A stretch of DNA of 15,544 nt from Cladosporium sp. IMV 00045 (taxonomy: Eukaryota; Ascomycota; Dothideomycetes; Cladosporiales; Cladosporiaceae): assembly GCA_001931905.2 (NCBI GenBank), contig MSJI02000291.1, positions 1 to 15,544 on the forward strand. The letters run 5' to 3'. Position 1 is the first letter of the stretch, and every line of letters begins with the position of its first letter. The notes beneath the pieces are model-generated. The model saw nothing but the letters and a program-made list of their open reading frames with translations. It ran no database searches and was not told the DNA's origin. Below, one piece after another: positions 1 to 7,178 of this stretch. The position numbers were made by a program, and so were the translations under genes.

Positions 1-149
1 AGAAGATCGACCAGATCCGCAAGGAGTTCGACAAGCACCCGGACAACCCTTTCAACCAGGTCTCGGGCACGTACAACATGAGCAAGGAGGAGATGCAGGC
101 TTTGAGGGACAGCGAGAGGGAGAAGTTGGAGAACAGACTGGGCGCTTGA
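1..149 (+). CDS. C-terminal end of an unrecognised protein (5' truncated by the window)
   Basis: An open frame enters from the left edge (first full codon at position 3) and ends at a TGA at 147-149, giving 48 residues. The peptide is hydrophilic and charged, with a Lys-Ile-Asp-Gln-Ile-Arg-Lys start, the segment HPDNPFNQVSGTYNMSKEEM, and a Lys/Glu/Arg-rich helical tail ending RLGA. The strong bias for C or G at third positions (gac, aag, gag, ctg) matches the other real genes here and supports coding. I do not recognise the family from this fragment. It has no membrane segment and ends as a soluble or coiled helix. It converges on the PEBP gene, and the two 3' ends are about 440 bp apart. Confidence 0.7.
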   Translation, partial: KIDQIRKEFDKHPDNPFNQVSGTYNMSKEEMQALRDSEREKLENRLGA

Positions 150-590
150 GGGGTTTGATTGGGAAGATAGCGCTGTGCCTTGCTATCTCTTGTTTGCAGG
201 ATGATAAGCGGCGTTGGAGTTGTTTGCAACCAACAAAAAGACGAGGAAGGTCTGATCGAGCACTGTCCTTGGATGTTGCCCAGATGCCGAGGACCAGTGA
301 GCCTAAGGTACCTATGAATAATGACAAAAACTTTTCGGGAGAGTGTCACAAACTAGCACATGAAGCTCCAACAAACTGATGGCAGGATTTTCGGCTGCTG
401 CTGTTCGATTGAATTTATTTTTGGTTAATTTACCAAAGGAAGGATCTCGACAATGTGTACTGAGAGCCATAAATCATCATCGAAACTATATTATACAGGA
501 AGCCCCAAGCCTCACAGATTAATCACCACCAGAACCCAACAGATATGTTTCACACGCACAGGCTACACACATCCACAACTCCCTGGACCC
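150..590. other. Convergent 3' intergenic region
   Basis: This stretch lies between the stop of the first gene and the last exon of the minus-strand PEBP gene, so it should hold both 3' UTRs. The open frames here have no recognisable family and poor codon bias. A/T-rich patches such as gaatttatttttggttaatt (about 411-430) could serve 3' end formation. I see no RNA gene or repeat. Confidence 0.5.
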
Positions 591-1574
591 CTACTGCTTC
601 TTATTCTCAGCATACACGAAATTCGCTCCTGCAAAAGAAAGAAGAAGTCAGCCATCCATTTTCTCACAAAATCAAACCAAAAAGCTCAATATCCGTCACA
701 CGATGAAATCCACATCCACAACGAGCAAGCCAACACAACACCACAGAAGACGCGACAAAAAAAAAGTAAAGAAAAGAAAAGTCCCAACTCACCAACAACA
801 ACCAACCCATTCTCCCCCGCCCACTCCCTCAACCCAGCCCTCTCCCCCTCAAACCCCCACCTCTGCCTATCCCGCGGCGTGCTCAAATGCAGCTTCTCCG
901 TGGTGCCGTTGCGTGGCGCCAGAGCCACAAACACGTACCGGTGCTTGCCGGTCTTGGGAGGAGGGCCGGGGGGTTTGTAGGGCATTATTTCCGTGAGAGA
1001 TTGCGAGTCGATTTCGAAGGTGGATGGCTCAGCAGTGGAAGGGGTCAAGTGCACATCTGTCGCGATCCAGTGGCAGATTTGGCTCCATTTGGGGTCGGCG
1101 CGGCTTGGGGCGTCGGGGTCGGTGAGGGCGATTGTTAGTTGGATGGTGGAGATTAGGGGTGCGATTGCTTCGTTGTCGTTGTTGGTGGATGAGGAAGTGT
1201 GGTGGAGAGATGGAACGGTGTCGATGAAGTGGATGGAAGGCTGGTGTTTGGCTTTCTTCGGTTTGATCGTGTTTCCTACTTCGGCGGAGGCTTTTTTCCA
1301 GCTCGCGTTGAGGGTGAGTAGGGGCGTGAAGGGGTCGAGGATGGTGGGGATTATGTTGGCTTTTTCTAGTCTGGAGAGTGGGTGGATGGGTTAGTCTGGA
1401 TGTGAAGCTGTGTTTGATGGGTATTACATGGTAGAATACTGACTCTTTGATCACGTCGACGTGTTTGTGGAATGCCTTTCCTTCATCTCTTTCTTCGAAG
1501 ATTGGTTGTTGGTCAATGGGCGTGGCAGTGGCAACGACGGCCAATGCGGCGCTGAGGAGGGGCGTGATGAACAT
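591..1574 (-). CDS. Secreted phosphatidylethanolamine-binding protein (PEBP/RKIP family), three exons
   Basis: The spliced CDS is complement(591..628, 793..1370, 1444..1574), 747 nt and 248 residues. Residues 1-18 (MFITPLLSAALAVVATAT) form a typical signal peptide, so the protein is probably secreted or vacuolar. PEBP landmarks follow in order: LEKANIIPTILDPF (45-58), the DPDAP ligand-pocket motif (128-132) with APSR and HW (144-145), then PYKPPGPPPKTGKHRYVF (174-191), and the C-terminal helix and strand REWAGENGLVVVGANFVYAE (225-244). The family binds anionic phospholipid head groups; the yeast member Tfs1 inhibits carboxypeptidase Y, and the vertebrate member regulates Raf kinase. The substrate or partner here is unknown. 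All three exons are needed for the conserved fold, and both junctions restore conserved residues (IKE|LEKAN and VVVG|ANF). The start has A at -3. Confidence 0.9.
629..792 (-). other. Intron 2 of the PEBP gene (164 nt)
   Basis: Minus-strand donor GTGAGT at 792-787, branch-like GCTGAC, and acceptor CTTTTGCAG ending at 629. It is phase 1. It is more than twice as long as intron 1 and very T-rich on the minus strand. Reading through it instead of splicing gives a non-conserved hydrophobic tail, whereas splicing gives the expected PEBP C-terminus. Confidence 0.85.
1371..1443 (-). other. Intron 1 of the PEBP gene (73 nt)
   Basis: On the minus strand the donor is GTCAGT just after AAAGA, and the acceptor is CTCTCCAG. 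A consensus branch site, GACTAAC, lies at 1396-1390, about 19 nt before the acceptor. The intron is phase 2. A neighbouring GTATTC looks like a donor but would give the wrong phase; only GTCAGT joins the signal-peptide exon to the PEBP domain frame. Confidence 0.85.
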
Positions 1575-2407
1575 GTTGCTGGTTGCTATGGACTAGAAAA
1601 CAATTTACACCACTCAATGGCAACACAATGAGAGTGTGGGAAACAGATGAGGTTGAAAGGCATTGCTTGCTAAACCTGTTGTTGCTCGCGTGCTCTCCCC
1701 GCTCTCAAAGCTCCCCAGTCTGTCGATCATGCAGGTTGACGTCCCACGAGCATCACGAACCACAAACATGAGACATTGGCGCCAGGGTCTTGCTCTCATT
1801 GAGATACCAATGGTTGCAGTATGGCAACGGTTGATCGCGATGAGAAAATCCTTTGCCAGAAGGTGGACTTCGATCAAAATCGTCTAGAGTCCTTCTAGAT
1901 ATGGCATTTAGTAGCAAGAGTTCTTCTCATGAAAAGAGCCCTTCAGTAACTCAAGGAGAAACTTTCGAAGAAACAAAGGCACGTTGGTAACTTCAATGGG
2001 TAATGTTGCTTATACAGCATGCAAATAGAAAACGACAAGTCCTCGTCTCGTCAATTCGCTCATGGAAGGATTGCTTGCCTTCATTCTACACACAATTTGC
2101 CAGGCCACAACAAGTGTATATCACATAAGTCAAAACTACAGGAGCGCAAACATGTACCTGTTAGCATCCATGCGCAATTCTTGAATAGGACGGTCAAGCA
2201 AACTGGACTCCTACCTCAAAGCCATGCATACCCACAGAGAACATGGCGCAGAGTGCTTGCTCATTGAGCAAACGTCTTCTCCGTCGAACAAACAGCACCT
2301 ATATGGTAAGACATATATCCGACACTACGATCTACATCTGGTAGATTGTCTCTATCACCATATCATCAACTCATACCTCCCTTACTCCCTTCTGACGACA
2401 GAGCATC
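1575..2407. other. Divergent intergenic region (PEBP promoter / nuclear-protein gene promoter)
   Basis: An 833-bp gap separates two divergently transcribed genes and should hold both promoters. The short open frames in it show no family resemblance or consistent codon bias. Two copies of TCTAGA-like sequence sit about 11 bp apart around 1885-1900. I see no clear TATA box, tRNA or repeat. Confidence 0.45.
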
Positions 2408-3937
2408 ATGCCTCCGAAACGCGCCGCAAAGAAAGAGACCGGCAACGTAAGTCGAGCTCCTCAAGAGAATTTGACTGATCTCAAGAAGAACAAAGTTGCT
2501 CCTGAAGATGTTCAAGATGTAAGTCCAAACCTGCGAACATGGTCTTCTTCTCTTGCTCCACAGGGGTTCGATCCCAATCATGCCATGTGCACCCAAAGAC
2601 GTGGCAGAAGAAGTGGATCAATCGTCATGTACAGAGGCGCTGATGCTGTGATTTGCAGACTTTGATGTCAACTATTATGGCAGTTCCTGATCCAATGCAG
2701 CAGAATGCACCCTCGAAGAAAAGTCAGAAAGCAGTTACATCTGCGAAGCAGACATCGCCAGGGGAACCGGAGTCGGAGGTATGTCACTTGAAGCCCACTG
2801 CAGACCAAATTCGGCTTGATCATGCCTACCAATAAGCGATTCAATAAGCTGAAGCAACCCAAACAGGATGAGATTAAGGTACTAGACCGCAGGCCTAGCA
2901 AGAATGTCCAAGATGCTGGTGAAAAAGCCTCCCCAAAACAACCTGCAGCCAGAAAGCCTACGCCTGCGGCTCAAGGATGCGTAACAAATCCAGGCATATT
3001 CAACTTGAAGCCGCCCGCGAAGCGCAAGCGTCCAACTCCTATGCCTGATGATGACGATTCCGTGCCAACCGACTCTTCCAATGATGGCAAACAGCTCACC
3101 CTCATTAAGCTCAAGAGAACTATTAAGCGCCACGCCAGATGGTGTCCTTTCGTTCGTCTCAACAAGAAGATTCGCAACCGTCACCGAAGAACTGAAGCAA
3201 TGATTGCAAGTTTTGACAGTGATGGCGACAGTGACGACGATCAGCGCTCACTGCCAGCAGCCAAGAAACGGAGGACAAAGAAGTCGGACCCGAAGCCAAA
3301 TGCAAAGCCCACAGGAAACGATGACGATGAAGACGACGGCGAAGACGACGGCGAAGACGAGGACGAGGACGGTGATGATGACGAGCAAACTGCGAGGAAG
3401 AAGGCTGGGGCAGCATCCAAGGAGCCACAAGATCCTAAATCTCAGGAATTTGAGAACGAAGGCAATCAAGTTGAAGTAACCGGAGACAACGACAAGGAGC
3501 CCACTTCCGCCACGCAGCGTGAGCCCAAGCCCCAACCAAAGCCAACCAAAGCCAAAGCAACCAGAGACAACAATCAGGAGCCCATTTCCGCCATGCAGCG
3601 TGAGCCTAAGCCCAACCCCAACCCCAAGCCAACCAAAGCATCACAGAAGAGTGCCAACGAGGCCGACAGTGCCCAGCTACAACAGCGCAAGAGCAACCAG
3701 ACCCAGGTTGCAACCAAAAAGTCTGTAACACAATGTCAAGGGAAAGCGAGCGAAAGTGTCCCCCTGGAGGCTGGTCCCAGTGTGAAACCTTTTGCTAGCC
3801 AGAAGAAGATTGAGGATTCACCGGAATTGGGCAAGCGTGTCAAGCCAGCAGGTGAGCTGACGGACGAGAGTGATCTTCCGGTAGCTGAGAAGCCCGTGAC
3901 TGAAACCGCTGGGAAGAAGAAAGGGAGAGCTTCATGA
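2408..3937 (+). CDS. Lysine- and acid-rich, probably nuclear protein of unknown function, multi-exon
   Basis: The start MPPKRAAKK at 2408 is typical of chromatin-associated proteins. Proposed exons are 2408..2446, 2486..2518, 2659..2778 and a long last exon ending at a TGA at 3935-3937; the start of the last exon is uncertain (2837 or 2867). All proposed introns are phase 0. The body has several basic clusters that look like nuclear localisation signals (KRAAKK, PPAKRKRP, AAKKRRTKK), a basic helix-like stretch TLIKLKRTIKRHARW, then a long Asp/Glu run (around 3319-3384) and Pro/Lys/Gln-rich low-complexity sequence. I see no catalytic motif and no named domain. The composition suggests a disordered nucleic-acid or histone-binding protein, but that is inference only. 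Codon use in the last exon is consistent with a real gene. Confidence 0.7.
2447..2485 (+). other. Possible very short intron 1 (39 or 42 nt) of the nuclear-protein gene
   Basis: A perfect GTAAGT donor follows codon 13. A CTGAT branch-like motif and AAG or AAGAAG acceptors lie 39-42 nt downstream. The length is at or below the usual lower limit for fungal introns. Because 39 and 42 are multiples of three with no internal in-frame stop, the sequence could instead be retained as coding without breaking the frame. Confidence 0.4.
2519..2658 (+). other. Intron 2 of the nuclear-protein gene (140 nt)
   Basis: Donor GTAAGT at 2519, branch-like GCTGAT shortly upstream of the acceptor ATTTGCAG ending at 2658. 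The length is not a multiple of three; retention would run into a stop at 2663-2665, just beyond the acceptor. Splicing links ...EDVQD to TLMSTIMAVPDP in the frame that continues downstream. Confidence 0.7.
2779..2836 (+). other. Intron 3 of the nuclear-protein gene (donor clear, acceptor ambiguous)
   Basis: Donor GTATGT at 2779 after ...EPESE. Without splicing the frame stops at 2833-2835. Two in-frame acceptors are possible: AATAAG ending at 2836 (58 nt) or AAACAG ending at 2866 (88 nt). CAG is the more usual fungal acceptor, but the shorter length is more usual, so I leave the choice open. A CAG at 2803 would leave only 25 nt and is rejected. Confidence 0.5.
3483..3644 (+). repeat. 81-bp in-frame tandem duplication (two 27-residue units)
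   Basis: Two adjacent units start at GAGACAAC (3483 and 3564) and share the core GAGCCCAYTTCCGCCAYGCAG and the run CCAACCAAAGC near their ends. In protein they read EPTSATQREPKPQPKPTKA and EPISAMQREPKPNPNPKPTKA. Most differences are substitutions, so the duplication is not fresh. The end of the second unit is approximate. Confidence 0.85.
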
Positions 3938-4428
3938 TGTGAACGAGAAGATATGTAGGATAATGCTGTTGACAATGCCTGTTTTTGTACAAAGTTAGCA
4001 TTCAACTGATAAAATGGTTTTTCTTGAGGTGTGCGTGACAGAGAACACTCCTTGAATCTCGAATGGCATTGCGATTATCTAGCACTGGAAGTTTTGACGA
4101 CCGGACACCATGACGATAGCATCCGTTGGTTATCCAAATCAAGATGTTGAACATGTTGATGTCGACAACAGAAAGGGAAACAAGATCGACCCATTCACAA
4201 GTTCTCCTTCCGACATAAGTCACGTGACTTAGCTTGACGTAACTGCTGCAAACTACGGCAAATTAGCGGTCTTAATCAGACTTCATGACCAACGTCTCCC
4301 GACTATACTGGCATTTCCAATGGTTTGTAACGGGGAAATATTCTTACTTTACATGCCCCTCTTCTAGCTATATCTAGCTCCTTCCTCTGCTTCTCATACC
4401 GCAACTACAAAAGCAAGCGATTTATCCC
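3938..4428 (+). other. Intergenic region: 3' UTR of the nuclear-protein gene and pirin promoter
   Basis: About 490 bp between two co-directional genes. The left part should hold the 3' UTR of the upstream gene. The right part contains a CACGTG palindrome, a TATATCTAG element near 4370, and a pyrimidine-rich run (CTCCTTCCTCTGCTTCTC, about 4378-4395) just before the start, typical of a fungal core promoter and transcription start region. No convincing gene lies inside. Confidence 0.5.
4219..4228. promoter_or_regulatory. E-box palindrome GTCACGTGAC upstream of the pirin gene
   Basis: A perfect 10-bp palindrome containing CACGTG lies about 200 bp upstream of the pirin start. CACGTG is the core site for bHLH factors such as Cbf1- or SREBP-type proteins in fungi. 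Its use here is inferred from position and symmetry only. Confidence 0.45.
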
Positions 4429-5571
4429 ATGAAGTCGTTTCTGTCCTTGTCAAGTTTCATCTGCATCATAGCTATAGCCATCACAGCTTTCTACAACCAA
4501 GACAACGCCACCGAATATATGCGATCTCTGTTCAACAAGGCAGCCCTCAACAACATCACAAGAACATTCACAACCAACACCACCAAAGCACACTCCGCTA
4601 TGTCGCCTTCATCGACCTTCGTTGGCCTTCCGGTCATACCTCCCAACGACCCTTCCCTCACAGCAGCTACCCCCAAGCCCCGTGGCATTGCCAAAGTCTT
4701 CGAGGCGATTGAGCAAGCCGAGGGCGCTGGAGCCACTGTGAGACGATCAATCGGCACGCCCAGGCTGCGCAACTTCAGCCCGTTTTTGATGCTCGACCAC
4801 TTCAGTATAGCTCCAGGTGCCGGATTTCCAGACCATCCACATCGGGGTCAAGAGACCGTCACGTATCTTTTAAGCGGCGCCGTCGACCATGAAGACTTTG
4901 CTGGAAACAAGGGAACTATTGAGGCCGGTGACCTTCAGTTCATGACCGCGGGTCGAGGGATTGTGCACGCGGAAATGCCGCATGATAACGGCGACGGCTC
5001 CTCGAACGTTGGAATGCAGCTTTGGGTCGATCTACCACGCGATCTGAAGCAGTGCGAGCCTCGCTACCGCGACGTGCGATCCAAGGAAATCCCCATCTAC
5101 AACAGCGAAGACGGAAAAGTGACGGTGAAAGTGATTTCCGGACAAAGCCACGGCATCGACAGCCTTCAGGAACTCGCCTACACGCCCGTGTGGCTGCTCG
5201 ACGTGACGATCCGACCAGGAGGCAGCATCACACAAGCACTACCCGCGAACTGGAACGCATTCGCGTACTCCCTGAGCGGAAAAGTCACCTGGGACACCGG
5301 ATCTGAGACGAAGCAAGTGCCTGAATTCCACAACACGGTCTTCGAGCAGAAGGGCGACGGCGTTCAAGCGTCCGTGCCGGAAGGAGAGAAGGAGGCGAGG
5401 TTCATCTTGGTGGCTGGCATGCCATTGGACCAGCCCATTGTGCAGTATGGACCTTTTGTGCTAAACGACGCGACGCAGGTCAGGCAGGCGCTTATGGATT
5501 ATCAGAGCTTTTCGAATGGGTTTGAGCGGGCGAGGAACTGGGAGAGTGAGATTGGAAAGTCGATGCAGTAA
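4429..5571 (+). CDS. Pirin-family cupin protein with N-terminal extension
   Basis: An intronless 380-residue protein. The pirin core starts near residue 85 (GIAKVFEAIEQAEGAG) and runs through both cupin halves to about 365. The four metal ligands are present: His136 and His138 in FPDHPHRGQETVTYLL, His180 and Glu182 in GIVHAEMP, matching the iron-binding set of human pirin (H56, H58, H101, E103). Pirins are nuclear or cytosolic iron proteins acting as transcription cofactors, and some have quercetin dioxygenase activity; the role here is unknown. The core alone is near the usual 290 residues, and about 60 residues precede it. These include a hydrophobic segment (residues 5-22) and, from Met31, a Ser/Thr/Arg-rich, acid-poor stretch that resembles a mitochondrial presequence. 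Met58 (4600) would give a standard-length pirin. The first ATG was kept because the frame is open and an expected promoter lies upstream. Confidence 0.93.
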   Translation: MKSFLSLSSFICIIAIAITAFYNQDNATEYMRSLFNKAALNNITRTFTTNTTKAHSAMSPSSTFVGLPVIPPNDPSLTAATPKPRGIAKVFEAIEQAEGAGATVRRSIGTPRLRNFSPFLMLDHFSIAPGAGFPDHPHRGQETVTYLLSGAVDHEDFAGNKGTIEAGDLQFMTAGRGIVHAEMPHDNGDGSSNVGMQLWVDLPRDLKQCEPRYRDVRSKEIPIYNSEDGKVTVKVISGQSHGIDSLQELAYTPVWLLDVTIRPGGSITQALPANWNAFAYSLSGKVTWDTGSETKQVPEFHNTVFEQKGDGVQASVPEGEKEARFILVAGMPLDQPIVQYGPFVLNDATQVRQALMDYQSFSNGFERARNWESEIGKSMQ

Positions 5572-6032
5572 ACGATTCTGGAGGATATCGAGGGTGTGAA
5601 GTGTAGATAGTTACGGCCGAACCTTTGTATGGTAAATAGTTAGTTAGATTTCAGCCTTCACTTCCAGTATTAATCAAGCTTTCGCACACTTCAGAGATTT
5701 CCTTCCAGGAATTGTGTCATGTTAAAGCATGAGGCTGTCGAATATTTCCCTCGGCTGGCTGAAAATGGTGTACATATAATATATAAGGTAGCCGCAAGTA
5801 TCGTACATAAAATGCTGCGCGGCTTTTCTGCCTCGTGCTCGTTCGGTTCAAACCTCCATTTGCCGCACTTTCGTATTGCGTGACCGATTACAGGAACAGG
5901 CTGCGATTTCTATCCAGTTTGACCAGACGTCGTAAGTGAGGCCTGGAAATCCCATCCATGTATACGGCACGGCAAGCATCGGGTCTGATACGCTTTCCCC
6001 ACTCCGTAGACATCCTAAACCAGACGCTTCGT
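5572..6032. other. Convergent 3' intergenic region (pirin / bL21m)
   Basis: About 460 bp between two convergent stops, expected to hold both 3' UTRs. It includes TACATATAATATATAAGG (about 5771-5788), an A/T element that could act in 3' end formation on either strand. A GGTTCAAACC near 5846 resembles a pol III B box but has no tRNA fold around it. No gene is supported. Confidence 0.5.
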
Positions 6033-6917
6033 CTAGTCGTGAGCTCCGCTCTTAATCTCCTCCTCGCTGCGGACACGCAACTCCTTGATCTTCAGAATCG
6101 TGTACCTGTGCTTGCTCTTCACCGTCTTGACCTTCCTCTGTCTCCTCTTGGTCTTCTCCTTGATCCTCATAGGCTCGCTCTCGACACCCATCACCACAGC
6201 CCTGCAGACAAAGAGTCTGTCATCCAAATACGGGGTTCTGCCCTTTGCGATGTGTGGGATAAAGTGCGGTGCTTCCACCACGTTGCCTGCGCTTGCGAGT
6301 CCTCCTTCGGGCATCACACGACTGTGAGATGCCAAGTTGCCAGTTGTCGGATCCAAGACTTCGACGCTGTCCATTGTCGGGCTCTTGAACTTTGGAGTCT
6401 GAACAGCCGCCTTCAATGTGTAGTCTCGCGATCCGAGGTTGCTTGCGCGGTCGAGACGAATGACATCGCCAGGCTCGACACCCTTCATCAGAAACGGTAA
6501 TCTCAAGGTGTCGCCCTGGGTGAGGAGGTAGGGGCGCGCATAGATGTGGGCGGTGATGTAGTGAGACGACTGCGCGCGGAGCAAAGGCAGCATCTCGCGC
6601 ACTTCGGGGGAGATCTCAAGCGGTGCATTCTTTCCAGATGCGCCAGAGGCCGGAGCGGGAAGAGGAGCGCCCTCAGAGGCGTTTGCTGGCTTCGATGATT
6701 CAAGGGTCGTCTCGGATTTCTTAGGCAGGGAGCTCTCGAGGACGTTCTGCTTTGACGACAGAGGTTGTGCGGTGTTCGGAGGTGGAATATCGCTTCTCTC
6801 GGTAGCATTGGGGATTGTCGATAGGTTCGCCGTCCAGGGGAGGAGGAAGGTCGGCGGCAATTGGCCGCGGGTGTCGAGCACCGCTCTCCGGAGCGTTCGT
6901 GATATTATGCTGGCCAT
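6033..6917 (-). CDS. MRPL49: Mitochondrial large-subunit ribosomal protein bL21m
   Basis: An intronless 294-residue protein of the bL21 family (yeast Mrpl49), part of the mitochondrial 54S large subunit. Residues 1-34 (MASIISRTLRRAVLDTRGQ...) are Arg/Ser-rich without acids until Asp15, fitting a cleaved mitochondrial presequence. Residues 40-115 are a low-complexity Ser/Pro/Ala linker. The bL21 domain follows in two parts: residues 118-170, with AHIYARPYLLTQGDTLRLPF and the turn PGDVIRLDR, and residues 234-282, with FVCRAVVMGVESEPMRI and the highly basic rRNA-binding KTKRRQRKVKTVKSKHRYT. A roughly 60-residue insertion separates the halves, as in other fungal homologues. The ATG has A at -3. 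It diverges from NSA2. Confidence 0.92.
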   Translation of the reverse strand: MASIISRTLRRAVLDTRGQLPPTFLLPWTANLSTIPNATERSDIPPPNTAQPLSSKQNVLESSLPKKSETTLESSKPANASEGAPLPAPASGASGKNAPLEISPEVREMLPLLRAQSSHYITAHIYARPYLLTQGDTLRLPFLMKGVEPGDVIRLDRASNLGSRDYTLKAAVQTPKFKSPTMDSVEVLDPTTGNLASHSRVMPEGGLASAGNVVEAPHFIPHIAKGRTPYLDDRLFVCRAVVMGVESEPMRIKEKTKRRQRKVKTVKSKHRYTILKIKELRVRSEEEIKSGAHD

Positions 6918-7178
6918 TGTGCTGTGGTGTGGTCTTGATAGCCTGCCTCAACTGCTTGCAAGTGGCCTAGGAGACTCTCTGGGAAAGATTGCTTGCGGCA
7001 AGCGGAGGACTCCCGCTGAAGCAGATTTCAGGCATCAATTTCACGTTCAGGCCCTCCACCAGCCCGCCTCTTTCCAGAAGCCGAAATCTCAAAATTCTAA
7101 GACGAGGGTCTGGCCCTGCTTCTAACTCTACGACGACACTTCACTTTTCCGCCACCACCATCAAGGAAAGTCGCCGCC
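6918..7178. promoter_or_regulatory. Bidirectional promoter between bL21m and NSA2
   Basis: Only 261 bp separate the two start codons on opposite strands, so both promoters and both 5' UTRs must fit here. The NSA2 side ends in a pyrimidine-rich run and the strong start context GCCGCCATGCC. I see no TATA box, as expected for growth-related genes. The arrangement suggests co-regulation, which is inference. Confidence 0.6.

Noticed and set aside
1614..1887. Overlapping short frames on both strands between PEBP and the nuclear-protein gene
   Set aside because: Neither shows coding bias or a domain; the region is better explained as a divergent promoter.
2563..2578. GGGGTTCGATCCC resembling a tRNA T-arm, inside intron 2 of the nuclear-protein gene
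   Set aside because: The T stem pairs for only two base pairs, and no acceptor, D or anticodon stems can be placed upstream.
5844..5856. GGTTCAAACC resembling a pol III B box
   Set aside because: The flanking bases do not form a T stem and no cloverleaf or A box is seen at the right distance.
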